From assembly GCA_020744425.1 (NCBI GenBank), contig JAGMUV010000005.1:3286001-3350000 (forward strand): a DNA stretch of 64,000 bases, given 5' to 3'. The notes beneath the pieces were generated by a model. That model searched no databases, was not told where the DNA came from, and saw nothing but the letters and a program-made list of their open reading frames with translations. A program made the translations under genes and the position numbers. Below, in pieces: positions 45,830-57,580 of the stretch. The stretch's first letter is position 1; each line of letters starts with the position of its first letter. This DNA comes from Dactylonectria macrodidyma. Taxonomy: Eukaryota > Ascomycota > Sordariomycetes > Hypocreales > Nectriaceae.

Positions 45830-47153
45830 TTAGTCCGAGTCGCTATCATCTCCCAAAAAGGCCAGATCGGCATGAGCCCTCCTCCGCCTTGCCGCATAGC
45901 TGATATCCTCATCCTCGTCACCATCGTCACCCGCAACATTATTCTTACCGTCTCCAACGTCGTCGCCTTCGTCATCACTAGCCTCACTATGGTGCCCCTT
46001 CGTAGCGTTGCTCTTGCTTCGACTCGCACGGCCAGGCCCACCAACACCCCATAAGCGATTCATTTCCTGTGCGGACTCGGCCTCGGCCATCAACTCTCTG
46101 GTTTCTTTAATCTCGCGCGCCTTGGCCTCCGAAAATCGACCGTCCATGCCTATGTCCGACAGCATCTTCTTAAGGTGGCGTATTTTGGCGCGTGAGTCAT
46201 CCCCGTACTGCTTCAGCTCATTGTGCCAGAGCTTCCGCATACCGCACTTGATGAGATGAGACTGGAGTTTCTTGATTTCGGCTTCCTGCGGGTCTTCGGA
46301 TGTTGATGTCCTTTTCGCGGCAGTCTTGGTCGGTTTGGTTGACTTGCTAGAAGCTTGTTTCTTTTCCTTCTTCGCCTTTGTCTCCTGCTTCTTTCGCTTC
46401 GGCTTCACAGGCTCGTCGATAACATCGGAATATTCTTCCTCTTCTTCGACTTGCTGCTGATCAACACCCTTAGGCGCCTCCATCAGCTCATCCTTGATTT
46501 CTTCGCCAAGTGTGATTGTTGGCATGACTCTGGTCTTGGGCGGCGACCTTTCATCTCTCTCTGAGGCCGGGTCCTCCTCTCCTTCTTGGACCTTCTCCTC
46601 AGCCTCAGCCTCAGCCTCTGCCTCGCCATTTTCAACATCGGGCTGGGCCAGGTCATCTTCCTCATCTGATCCCGTCAATTTTGACCTGGGATCTGTTGCA
46701 GATTTCTTCTTGGGCTGAGGCTTCTCCTCTTCGCTCAATTCGCTCAACTCACTGAGTTCACTTAGATCCGACTCCACCTTCTTGGCCGGCTTCTTCGGCT
46801 TTGGAGCGCGCTTCTGGCGCTTGGGTTTCGGAGCAGCAGATGCAGAAGATCGGCGCTTGGAACCAGCGTTAGAATCGGGCTCATTGATTTCTGAGAGCAA
46901 TTGGTCCTGAAAAGAGTGGTCAGTTTTGATCTGGTATCCCGTGATGCGAATCAAGTCATACAACGCGGCCCTTAATGAGGGCCTTGCTCTTCGACTTCCA
47001 ATCCCCAGTGGAGAAGAAGCCGTCTTCTAGGCCAAGTTTCTCCTCGACATGCTTTCGGACTTTGTTTACAGTTGTGTCATCGGCGTTCTCACTGTACACT
47101 TCGGTGGTCCCGTCGAGCAGGGCTTGCTCAATCTTCTTGGATGACGGCGCCAT
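45830..47153 (-). CDS. HIRIP3-like chromatin protein (DEK-type N-terminus)
   Basis: Two exons: 47153-46962 and 46906-45830, 422 aa, with a 55-nt intron (GTATGA, CTGAC, TTTCAG). Residues 1-64 form a helical DEK-C-like domain (KIEQALLDGTTEVYS, VRKHVEEKLGLEDGFF). A long Lys/Glu/Ser-rich disordered region follows, with SELSELSELSE and EAEAEAEAEE runs. Residues about 300-370 (IKKLQSHLIKCGMRKLW, KKMLSDIGMDGRFSEAKARE) match the conserved C-terminal block of HIRIP3, a histone-binding HIRA partner. An acidic tail ends the protein (FLGDDSDSD). The likely role is histone chaperoning or transcription regulation in the nucleus. It is divergent from MDM35. The homology call is from pattern memory and is moderate. 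Confidence 0.75.
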
Positions 47154-47705
47154 GGCCGAGCCTAAACAAAACAAAACAAAACCCGACCTGGAAGGATGGA
47201 TATGTGAGATGTTGAAATTATCCGGAAAGCGGCAGGCTATGCGGAATTACCTGTCTGGGAGCTCAGGGTTTGAACGCACCAAGGGGCTTTTGGTGGATGT
47301 CGCGTGTCTAGCAGACGCGACAGAGGATAAGACGGGTGAGAGGCTTGCGCAAGTGAGGAGCTTTGACGAATCACATGCGAGCGAACTCGTGCATGCGCCA
47401 CAGCCAATGAGACAAGAGGACCTTGCATTTCCCCCGACCGGTCCCAAGTCAAATCATGATGAGACTGTTTCCAGCCAAACCAAGCATGATCTGCATGTTC
47501 GTTTTCTGGTCAATATTTTATTTAGATAAATCGACAGCATATTCTATTCCTTTTAACATATTCGCCTACGTCATCATTGCAGCAGCCTTGGGGTGTCGTT
47601 GTCAGAACTTAAAAGGGGAGTGGAGAGACTCGGCCTTGGCGGCTTCTCATCCTGCGAGACGCTTCGCGCTAGAATTCTCATAGCTTCAACTACATCATCG
47701 CCACC
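47154..47705. other. Divergent promoter region HIRIP3-like / MDM35
   Basis: A 552-bp gap without a gene; A-rich (aaac)n-like word near 47164-47180. Confidence 0.5.
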
Positions 47706-48169
47706 ATGTCCGCCTCCCTCGCCCCAGAGTGTAACGAAGTGAAAGAGTATGCCACCAGCAGGCCGTCATTTGGGAACCTCAAAGCTAATAAAATAGGCGT
47801 TATGATACGTGCTTCTTAAAGTGGTACAGCGAGAGTATGGTGCTCCTAACCTTCATGCACTTCAGGACATCATGCTGACAGGAAGCAGAGTACCTTAGGG
47901 GACAGGAAAAGGACAACAGGGAATGCGCTAGCCTCTTCAAGGACTATCAGAAATGCCTTCACGTAAGATCGGTCGAGGCACCTTCAATTCAGTGTTGCAT
48001 CAACTAACGGCTCGGCACAGTCGGCTCTTAAGGAGCGTGGCATTGACAAGCTGCTGGACGATGCTCGTGAAGACAACAAAGAGAACGATCTAAAACATAT
48101 GGGAAACAAAAGTAAGCTAACACCACGCCATAAATCTGCGTACCCCATCGTTAACACACTCAAGAGTAG
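47706..48169 (+). CDS. MDM35: Mitochondrial intermembrane-space protein Mdm35
   Basis: Mdm35 (human TRIAP1) carries Ups1/Ups2 lipid-transfer proteins in the intermembrane space and so controls cardiolipin and phosphatidylethanolamine supply. Five exons are read: 47706-47746, 47797-47834, 47889-47962, 48021-48111 and 48165-48169; 82 aa. The first exon codes MSASLAPECNEVK. Twin CX9C motifs are present: C-NEVKERYDT-C and C-ASLFKDYQK-C, which form the disulfide-linked helical hairpin imported by Mia40. KWYSEKYLRG and LKERGIDKLLDDARED are further family hallmarks. The last exon is only 5 nt (AG plus stop TAG); without that intron a 25-residue unlike tail would follow, so the microexon is favoured but unproven. 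Confidence 0.88.
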
Positions 48170-48821
48170 ATATTGGCTAGCTTTCATTCGACGAGTATGG
48201 CGTTCTAGATAACCCAGGAATATTGGAACCCTGCTGTTCAACTGTACCTGTTCAACTGGACTGTACATTGGGGGACGAACTAGAGTCTTTTCTTCATCCA
48301 TGCACACACCTTTCAAGAGAATCACCTCCCCTCAAAGAAACATGGATAAAATACCAAATCTTTACTGGCTTCCGTTAACGACATGTCAATGCGATCATAG
48401 ACACGATTCGAAGGCTGACAGGGTCCACGTGATCGCTGGTGTTTCTGCCGACCCACATTTTGTCATTGACGCTTGAGCTCGCATTGGATGGTGATTGGAT
48501 CCATAATCCATGATCCATCCACGCAAGCAGTTCCATCTGATGCAGGGGTAATGCAATCCATCTTCCTCCCATTTGACTCTGAACCGGCGATCGCATCAAC
48601 TGTCCTCGCACCGCCTCCGAAGCTCGCAACGGCTGACTTCGTCATACACACCCCTGCTTCGCGATTGCTCCAGCTTAACACTCGGCCTCTAGCTTCTATC
48701 GAGCGTCGTGCAGAACCCTCTCCGATCTGCGGCCAAGACTATATCTCGCCTTCTGTCCCGCCAGCAGCCCACCTCACGACGGCTTGGCATGTCCATGTCC
48801 TGCCGCGAGGAATAGCGCTCT
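48170..48821. other. Intergenic region, no gene seen
   Basis: About 650 bp between MDM35 and the small membrane protein gene. An open + strand frame overlaps it but the translation is not protein-like. Confidence 0.45.
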
Positions 48822-49326
48822 ATGCACCCATTCTCGATCCTCACGCTCGCCATCTTCGTAGCTGGCTATATCACAGCGCGCTGGGATCTCGTCACTCGCC
48901 TCTATGAACTTGCCATCTTTGCCTGGGAAAACGGAGTTGTTGTGAGTGCGCCGCTGTCCCACCGCCTACCGTCCGAGGCCAGTTGGCCAGTTGCAACCCC
49001 AACAAACCCCGACGAGTTGTTGACTAACGATTCTTTTCCGCCCAGGCGCGCGCGGCAAAGGCCTTCGCTGGCCTAACCCTTCTTTTTCTCGCCATCTTCA
49101 CGCCCACTGTACTCATATCCAGAAAAGAGACCCATTTGGTACGCTCACATCAGGTCTTGATTGAGGGGTGTAGTTGTGGTTGTGGCATGGGGCTAATCGG
49201 TCCAGCATCCACGAACACCAGGTATAAACGTTTCTGCGCGAGAGCAGCTACGGCGGCGGGGGTCATTCTGAGCGCGAATCCCCTAACCGATAACGCTGCT
49301 TGTCATGGTAGAGCATGATGGGTTGA
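48822..49326 (+). CDS. Small two-helix membrane protein, unknown
   Basis: Exon 1 is 48822-48941 and exon 2 begins at 49046, joined over a 104-nt intron with GTGAGT donor, CTAAC branch site and CCCAG acceptor. Exon 2 probably ends at 49138 (donor GTACGC), with a short last exon 49312-49326; unspliced it would run to a stop at 49318. The protein is about 75 aa: a membrane helix in HPFSILTLAIFVAGYITA, a polar segment (RWDLVTRLYELAIFAWENGVV), and a second helix (GLTLLFLAIFTPTVLI) with a short charged tail (SRKETHL). I do not recognise the family, though its helix-charged-helix shape resembles small ER-membrane subunits. The inferred stop TGA overlaps the ATG of GPI1 by one base, so the genes are packed head to tail. 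Confidence 0.55.
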
Positions 49327-51637
49327 TGAGAGTGTTCTGGCCGACGGACATTCGTAGGTCAGATCGTCCTGGGGTCGTAGTGGGGTGGCGGAATTCGACT
49401 CTCGATGTCTTCGTCGTGGCTGTCTTGGACGATGTAGACGTCAGTCATGGACTATTTCCTGTCACCTTGAGCTTTTGCTAACCCCCACTAGGCTCGCAAT
49501 GCCGAGTTCCACCTTCGGTCTGGCACCTTCTTCCGCAGCGAACCGCATCCTCCCAACCGAATCTACGAACTATGTGGTCATTCTTCGATGCATGTCTTGG
49601 GCCTTTCCAACCCCCCCGATCCCAGCGCTGCAGATCCGTCTTGGTTTTGCGCAACAACCAGTCCTAACCAACGAGCCCCCAAGATCACATGTGCCAAGGC
49701 GGCCAGCGTCCAGCTCATTCTCTACGATCGACCCCGACCACAAGGGATGCAATACATTTCCCTGTACCCCATCTCCCTCGCACTTGGTCATGGAGGCTCT
49801 TCGATGGGCGGGACCAAGGCACCAGAAACAGACGAAGAACATCATGAGCGGCAGTTGAAGGAGGAGAAGCGAAAACTCGTTGAGAAGCTTAAGCAACATA
49901 CCATCTTCAAGCGAGTACCGTCTGCCCGCGACAAGGCCCTACCGAAAATCGTCAACCAGGTCAACTGGTCGTGGGAATTGGAGCAGACGCTACAAAAGAA
50001 CGTTGGGAGAATTGGGACGAGACCTCGACGGAGTCTTAGTGTGTCTGAGAGAGTGGTCGAATCTGCGACAACTATGAGAAACTACGTCATCTTGCAGTTG
50101 TGGACATGGTTCACCGTGTATCTCTTCCCTACTCTGCGCAAGGCCTTTATTCTATTGTTGATGGGCCATCGCATGATGGCTGAGATGCTGCTCGTTTTCC
50201 TCGAGTTTCGGTTGAAACCTGGCTACGCCGCTTTGAAGGACATATCGGCAACCGCGCAACAGATCGAGATACGCCTGCAACAATTCTGCTACTGGCCTAT
50301 GCAGTACCTCACATTGCGGCAACGGAAGAGCAACTGGGCGAGTGTGACGACAAGCCATCCTGATTACATTCGATTCTACAACAGCTTATGGCTTGTCGCC
50401 AACGATGTCATCATCGGCATCGCCCTTGGGTCGTACATCATCGAAAATGCCAACTGGGTGGCGGACCAGATCAGTGACTTGCTTAGGACTTACACCGTCG
50501 AGGCCCTCCAGAGGAGTATTTCGTGGTTGATGCGTTGGCCTGCCGGTCTAAAGCTCAACCGCGAGCTAGCGGCTTTTCTTGGTGACCTATTCCTCTGGGT
50601 CATTGATTACTGGTCAAGTAAGATTTCGAATGTCATGTTTAGTACCATGCTAACAGTACCGTCAGGTTGTATCGAGACTCTTACTCCAGCGCTACCGCAA
50701 ATGGTGTGGTTCATCGGCTTTTCGTCCTTTGCAGGCGCGAGCATGCCCATTGCCATGTTCTCCGACATGCTATCGGCATTGACAATTCACATTTACTCAT
50801 TCTACCTTGCTTCCGGACGCATTTATCATTGGCAACTCACAATTCTACAATCCCTCTTCCATCTCTTCCGCGGGAAAAAGCACAACGTTCTCCGCAACCG
50901 TATCGATTCATGCGACTACGACCTAGATCAGCTCCTGGTCGGCACAATCCTCTTCACGCTCCTCTTCTTTCTCCTCCCCACCGTTGCTGTCTTTTACCTC
51001 AACTTTGCCATTGCGAGGATGGTCATCATCTCCTTGAAGGCTGGGTTCGACACATTGCTGTCTTGCCTGAATCACTTCCCGCTATTTGCGCTCATGCTGA
51101 GGATTAAAGACCCACGAAGACTTCCCGGTAAGACAACCCAGCTTTTGCCAAGGCGATCAAACTGACTGAGACAGGTGGCATCCGTTTCGAGCTCCGCGAT
51201 ACCCATATTCATAGACACAATAGCCTTATTTCCTCTAATCAACCACCGACTTCGGTCATCTCTCTCAAGGTTAGTTTCCCCGTTTCCGGATACACTTTTA
51301 GACCAAAACTAAAACGTTTCCGCCCCAGTCGATCCCGTTGACCTTTCGAGCCATGTTCAATCAGTACTTCCAGATGGCTAACCGCATTCGGAAACACTAC
51401 TTATCACCACGGGTATTCTTCTGCTTGTTGACGGGCAAGTTCGTTCCACCCATCAATCGAAAGAACCTATATAGCTTGCAATACAGTATGCTGCCGGCGC
51501 GAAGAGCGACGATATGGGAGATGTGGAGGGCCCTAAATGAGGAATCACGAACCACAAAGCGGTTCCCAATGCCGTATATTCCGCCGCTGCCAAACGGAGG
51601 ACGGCGTGGCAATGCTAATGCGGGCCGGTCTAGATGA
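49326..51637 (+). CDS. GPI1: GPI-GlcNAc transferase subunit Gpi1 (PIG-Q)
   Basis: Gpi1 is a subunit of the ER complex that adds N-acetylglucosamine to phosphatidylinositol, the first step of GPI-anchor synthesis. Five exons: 49326-49439, 49492-50617, 50666-51127, 51175-51269, 51329-51637; 701 aa. The start MRVFWPTDIRRSDRPGVVVGW is the usual opening of fungal Gpi1. The diagnostic core is DYIRFYNSLWLVANDVIIG, GSYIIENANWV, WPAGLKLNRELAAFLGDLF and PQMVWFIGFSSFAGASMPIA, with several membrane helices; the C-terminal half has LLVGTILFTLLFFLLPTVAVFY. The intron at 50618-50665 is 48 nt, in phase and without a stop; its removal gives YWSSCIETL, which fits the family spacing better. Exon 1 is the least supported. 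Confidence 0.92.
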
Positions 51638-52436
51638 TTTGCATAGAATTGGGTAATCAGTTAATGAACAATCAGTGTACATTTGTAAATAAAACGGTAT
51701 GCCCTGGAATAATTAGCCATCAATGTTTCTTTATGAGATAATGGCCCTTGGTAGCACACCTGGAGGGAGGACCAAAGTTGGATAGTGGAGAAAAGCCCCA
51801 ACAGCAAGAACAACAATATGGTGAACCTAGCACCCAAGCCCAAGGCAACAATAAGCCGTTGGTAGTCCTGAACACAACCCACCGATGTTATGAATTGAAC
51901 AACCGCATTGTTCTTCGAACTCGTTGTCGGGTTGGCTAGTGCTGAGCCAGTGACAGTGCGAGCCGTTTGGCAGGCAACGAAAGAAACCAATCAATAGAAT
52001 ATCGGCCTCAAACACAATAGATTTAAAACGTACCAGTGACACACAACAAACAATACACCATTTAGTTGCCCCACTTTAGAGAACGAGCCTCTTGGTCCAC
52101 GTGCAATTCAGAGAATTGAAGGTAAAGTGAGAATCAGAATGAGAATGTTATTCTGCAAATGCGGCCAGCCAATGACCAAACAGGTTGTTATTCTTTTCTC
52201 CCTCTTCTCTTGCTCCTCCCTTAAAATCCTCCTCTTCTCGCAATTTCTTCCTTTTCTCTCAACTATGTCTTTCCCCAAAGATCTCGTCTTCTCCCAAAAC
52301 CCTCATCTTTCTTAGCTTGTTCGCCACACCACGACTTTCTCTTCCCTCAAAATACTTCATCTTCGGAGCGGCCTTCACCACGAGAACCATTACAAAGTCA
52401 ACCACCCTAAGCTTCCATAACTCTACAAACATCAAC
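51638..52436. other. Intergenic region, no gene seen
   Basis: About 800 bp; a pyrimidine-rich stretch at about 52190-52270 could be the 5' region of the following ORF. A - strand ORF (51661-51990) has a hydrophobic translation but no recognised family. Confidence 0.45.
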
Positions 52437-53033
52437 ATGGTTGCGACACGTTCAGGGTTACGTAGTACCTCAAAGGCAGTAAAGCATTCGAACCCATCCC
52501 CCAAGGACGGTGTCCACATATCATACAAACACTCAAGCGAGTTGCTCCTGGCTAGCATTAGAAATTTCCCGCTCTCCAAGCAGTTACGACTCATCAACGA
52601 CCTTGGGGACAAGATGGCACACCCAATTATGGATGTGGATCATTCACTCCCATCACTGCGACCATCCATCAGAGTGCCAGATGGCGCCACCATCACTGTC
52701 CTCGAGCACCCCGTCAGACAGGCCTATGAATCATCGGTTCCGAATACCAATTTCATCCCACTCATCATCGTAACGACTCCAGATGGCATCGTGGAGAACC
52801 CCCAGAGCCCCGCAGAATGGAAACGGAGACAGCGAACAGCCGAAAGCCGCCAACAACTCTTGGACTGGTTTGAGGGCACATTTCTGAGCCCCAAATACCC
52901 CGTCGATGCTTATGGGGAGAGAAGACGTCAGATGAAGAAGGAAAAACAGTTACGGGAACACGCCGCCAGGATGCGCGAGGTTCGAGCCGCCCGCCTTAAG
53001 AGTGCAGAGGCAAAGCGGAAGGCGACCTCGTGA
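52437..53033 (+). CDS. Orphan ORF, 198 aa, unknown
   Basis: An intronless frame starting MVATRSGLRSTSKAVKH with a good context (aacATGg); the frame is open further upstream into a pyrimidine-rich tract, which looks like a leader, not coding. I do not recognise the product. The middle is mixed (LRLINDLGDKMAHPIMDVD, TNFIPLIIVTTPDGIV) and the C-terminal third is highly charged and helical (ERRRQMKKEKQLREH, AARMREVRAARLKSAEAK), likely a coiled coil or basic tail. There is no signal peptide or membrane helix. It may be a lineage-specific gene. Reality as a gene is moderately supported by length and codon texture only. Confidence 0.5.
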   Translation: MVATRSGLRSTSKAVKHSNPSPKDGVHISYKHSSELLLASIRNFPLSKQLRLINDLGDKMAHPIMDVDHSLPSLRPSIRVPDGATITVLEHPVRQAYESSVPNTNFIPLIIVTTPDGIVENPQSPAEWKRRQRTAESRQQLLDWFEGTFLSPKYPVDAYGERRRQMKKEKQLREHAARMREVRAARLKSAEAKRKATS

Positions 53034-55979
53034 CGAGTTCACGAGAGATCTGGTTTCTATTCTCAATGGCTTCAAGGACAAAACCCTAACAGTGAGGGAG
53101 ATACTGCGACCATGGTGGTTCTTGGTAGATACCCTTGAGGGAACGGGCGAGCAATGGGATGGACTGTGAAGTCTACATTGCGATGAGGTTTTGTTGACGA
53201 AGGATTTGGTTTTCATGTTTCTCGATTTCAATTATGATACCTGGGCATTGAACGCCTAAACATTGAACGCTCAAGCATTGAAGAGGATACTACGGCTATG
53301 GTAGTTTTTTGGTGGAATGTCTTGGAGAGACTGGCATTGGAGAGGAAGGGAATGGTTATCAAACAGAAGTCTTGAGCCACCTGTCAACTCAGAGTTATTG
53401 CATAGCCGCGCAAGGTATTAGGCGAAAATAGACTCAGCAAATTTTCTAAAATAAGTATGGTACTTTTACTGTCCTATGATGTGGATGAAGGACAAGTCGC
53501 GGGAACTTGATGGAGGTGCTGAACATTGGTAGTAATAGCCAGTAGGGAAGCACCTTCCTTTCTGTCCAATTATACCCTCGATGATGATGAAGAATTGCTG
53601 ATCTTGCCGTTTGCGTAGTTGTACGAGAGTCGATACAAATAAAGCCCTCAAGAGCCAGGGAGAGGGTTTGAAGCTCCGCCCTAGTTCCGTGGAATCGCAA
53701 GTCCCCGCTCACATCAAGGATCGTCGTTAAGGACGCGCCAACCGCGTGTGGAAATACACACTGCATATTTGTCTACTTGGAACATAACTTAGGGTGTAGT
53801 TCTTCAGTCGATGAGGTCAAGGGTTCTGCAACCTGTCAGAGGCAAAGAGGTTCGGTAAACCATTTAGGGATAGATGTGATCGGTACCAGAATGGAATCGA
53901 TGACGACGCATCCCGAGGTCGTATCCCCCTCCCCCCAATATTAGCGACGATGATGAAAGCCAACAACCGCATATGCGTAGTCAAGCGTCGTCGAATGGCC
54001 CCAAAGCCACCTACACCCTCTCAGCATCCCCTCGTCGACGGTCCCGATGTAGCGCCCGCAATCCCCAGAGCCAAAAAAGCCACCCCCAAGATGCTTCCCC
54101 GCGCTGCATGGCGCTGATGCAGCGCTGGATGAGTCGATGATCCGGGTCGCCACGCGCACCTCGAGACGCTGAGAGGCGTCCACCTCAAAGGCTCACACTC
54201 GTCGAGGCACACCAGCTTGACAGGCTGACGCCGTGGCGCCGAGACGGCTGCTACGATGGTCATCGCCTCCACCTCCCTTCTGGGACACCGATGATGTCGA
54301 GAAACTACAGATAGCCGGAGCAATATTCCCAAGTCGTTGCTATATTTTGCTGAGCGTGTCCAGTCCTTTGGCCATCGGTGGAATCGGCCCACGATCAGAA
54401 AAGCGGCCGGGTTCGTTCAACCCTAGCTCGACCAGGGCCCAGGGGTGGGGAGATTCTTCGGCCTATCTGGTGCCTGGTCTTGTCTCGACAAGGTAGGTAT
54501 CAGTTGTAGGGGAAGGGAAGACATGGGGATAGCGACAGAGCACAGAGTCCGGGATATCATAACATAGTGAACAATACCAGATAGAACAACGCCAGTCCCC
54601 ACTCGCGAGAAAAAAAAGAAGAAGAAAAAAAAGGTACGAAAAGGTACGAAAAGAAGGGCCTAGAGCACACATACACACCGTCCCTTGACCCAGGCCGCCC
54701 CTTCTCCCGATGTTTATTAACTACGACGTTAACTTATTGCAGCAGGTCCCGAATACGTCGTAGTCTCCAAAAGCTGAGGTCGATCCCCCTTCCAGCTCGC
54801 CTAGAATCTAGAATGACCCAGTGGTGCCATTTTACAGCGACAACACCACGCCTGCAGCCGCTTTTCTCACCACCTCAGCGCCGTCAGTTGTTAGCCCACA
54901 ATCGCATCTGCCTCTGACCTCTCCACGTTTCCGAGTCGCCTCCATGTCCCTTTTTTTCCATGCAAAGTCCAATCATCACCCGGTCCTTTGTCTCCGTGTC
55001 TCCTGCTGCCGCCTGCCCCGTCCACGCACACACAATACAGAGTGGGCACACTTAATAGCGAGCGACTACCTGCGTGACTCCCTACAGCTACCTCGCCTAC
55101 AGCTGAGCATGACTTCACCATACCCGTGCTACCCCCTCCATCTATCCATCCCCCACAGCTTTGTTCCCCGACTTCAATCCCACCACCACACCACTCTTCA
55201 TCATTCCCACCTCCATTCAGACGCCCTTTTTCACATACGCAACACATCCCACATTATAAATTCCGGACGCACCTGCATCGGCAGCTACCAGCAACCAAGT
55301 CAATCTCACCATCCAAAACCCTGTCGCCTCACCCCCGCAACCTTTCCGCCTCGCTCATCACACACCGCACGAATTAACCCATCAGGTGGCATTGACGTTA
55401 CTGGCATTTGCTTGGGCCACTCAAAAGGTGCGCGCATTTCGCCTCGTACCCTTCCCTAGCTTCCCTTGTCTTCCCTTGTCGACCGAAGACGAACGAGTAG
55501 AGAGAAAGCCCTGCACACGAGACAGACGGGGGAAACGGGTCGCATTTTGAACGTCACCTGCTGCTGCACCTGCCGCCACCTCTCCAGGTTGTGTCTGGCT
55601 CCTTTTTCTGGCCATTTGTGAGTCGACATATCCCATCCCATGTCACGTCCCGTCTACCATCTAAAACACCATCTACCTCCCCCCTTCACTTGTCCTGTTT
55701 CTTCTCCTATTCTTACTTTTGCCCCTACCTCACACTTTTGCCATCTACCTTTTATATACCTATCCGTTAAGTTTCCACTCGTCTTGTAACGCAATCGATC
55801 GCCCCGATTGCTGCCGCCATTGCCATCGTCATCCCGTGTCTTGTTGAACCATTCGTCTACACTTGCCTCTCCACCCCCATCTCGCCCGTCACCCTACCTC
55901 GTCTCATTATACCGCTATTGTATAAAGCCCAAACGAGAAAGCAAGTGATTCCCAATAAAAAAGACTCCCATTGATAACC
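53034..55979. other. Long gene-free stretch before tubulin cofactor C
   Basis: Nearly 3 kb. The part from about 54850 to 55979 is strongly C/T-rich on the + strand, consistent with a long promoter and leader for the next gene. A 213-codon frame (54821-55459) lies in it but is Ser/His/Pro-biased because of the C/T bias. An A-rich run with a repeated ggtacgaaaa word is near 54605-54655. Confidence 0.45.
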
Positions 55980-57336
55980 ATGTCCATCATGGAAGCCCAA
56001 ACACAGGCTCCCACCCAGTGGTCCGCCACTCACCCGTTCCTCTTTCGCCGCAAAAGCACCATGGATCCCAAGCAGCGCTTCTATAACCACTTTACCGAGA
56101 GTGTGTCAGGTGAGTGACCGAGGCTCACACCTGAACAGTCGCGTCCCTAGTTGAAAACGAGTCTCATATTTTGTCCTTTCTCTCTTCTCAGGTCTCCAGG
56201 ATCTCGTCGATGAGCTTCCCTCCATTGCAAACGTAGGCGGCGAGCGCCAGGAGGCTATCGATCACATTCTCGCAGCCATAGCCAAGCTTCAGAACGAGGT
56301 CTCCGATGCCGCCGACTTCACTCCATCCTACGATCGGAAACAATACTCAGAGGTCCAGCCATCACTTTCATGATGCCTCACCTGCGTGGATACTAACGCA
56401 TTCCTATGTCTAGACCATCAAGGCCCTGCAGGATAAGCTCAATGAGACCATTGCCAAAATCACTCCCAAGTCACGCTTCCAGTTCCGTCGTACCAACACC
56501 CCTCATGTCGATATGGGAGCTCCCGAGAATGATCCACGCCTAAACCCGGGCAGCTTCTCCCGCAAGAACACCTTGCCCATCGCCGAAACTATTCCTGAGC
56601 CACCCAAGGAAGACACCCTCAGCGACCTGCCCACCAAGGTTAAGAACTATAACGAGGAGATGGCACGACCCAGCAATTCCCCTCTCCGCAAGCCTAGCTT
56701 CTCGGCTGCAAAGACCATTGGCATCTCAAACCATTCTGGCCTTCACATCATCCTTCCTTCTTCAGCCGCCCGGGCCACCGCGTCGGGAAGCCTGACCGAA
56801 CTGAGTGGGTGTATCGTTGACATGTCCATCCCAACCGTCCATGGCGCCCCTTTTCCCGGCCTTGCAATCAAGAATATCTCCAAGAGTTTCATCGTCGCCG
56901 GTCGCGTCAATGGTCCCGTACACATCACAGGTGTGTCGGACAGCATTCTGGTCATCGTTTCGAGGCAGGTCCGGATTCACGAATGCAGCAATGTCGACAT
57001 CTACCTCCATTGTGGCAGCCACCCCATCATTGAAGATTGCTCGGGCATGCGATTCGCGCCACTACCTGATGTATATGTAAGCCTTAATCATGGACACATC
57101 TCGCTTTCCGTGCCCGCTAACTCAAGCCACAGGTGACGGAGGCGGATAAGGACACTGAGAACCAGTGGGATCAGGTGGACGACTTCAAGTGGCTCAAAGC
57201 TGATCATAGTCCCAACTGGGCGACTCTACCTGAGGAGGAGAGGCTGGCCGATGAGCTGTGGAGAAAGGTGGTGCCAGGGCAGCCGGGCACCAGCGTCGAG
57301 GAGACGCTCAAGAAACTTGGCATTCCGCGCCGGTGA
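55980..57336 (+). CDS. Tubulin-folding cofactor C (TBCC-domain protein)
   Basis: Cofactor C completes folding of alpha/beta tubulin and acts as a GTPase activator for tubulin with cofactors D and E. Four exons: 55980-56109, 56192-56352, 56414-57076 and 57133-57336; 385 aa. Residues 28-120 are a helical N-terminal domain (MDPKQRFYNHFTESVSGLQ, NVGGERQEAIDHILAAIAKL, LNETIAKITPKSRFQFRR). A linker rich in Ser/Pro leads to the C-CAP/TBCC beta-helix at about residues 210-340 (LTELSGCIVDMS, GLAIKNISKSFIVAGRVNGPVHITG, RQVRIHECSNVDIYLHC). The Arg in RQVRIH is at the place of the GTPase-activating arginine. The donor of intron 2 (GTCCAG) is weak. Starts at 55989 or 56061 are alternatives. Confidence 0.9.
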
Positions 57337-57580
57337 CCTGTTCCATGTCCCACTCATGCACTGTGCGCTTGTCAATGATGGCAATGTGGAGTTTGGGACG
57401 GCAAGTTGTTCATAGCCAAGCGCGATAGAATGAAGCCCCCCTTTTTGATCTTCTGAATGCAGCCCAAGAACGCCGATATATGATGTATGTTGCCGTGCTT
57501 TTCCCTGCTGCTAGGAACACCCATGCCTAAAATGCCCATGGACGCCAACGCCATTTCCAATATTGTGCCATTTCCTTCCA

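Noticed and set aside
54821..55459. 212-codon + strand frame
   Set aside because: The composition reflects the C/T-rich leader-like DNA; no recognisable protein character.
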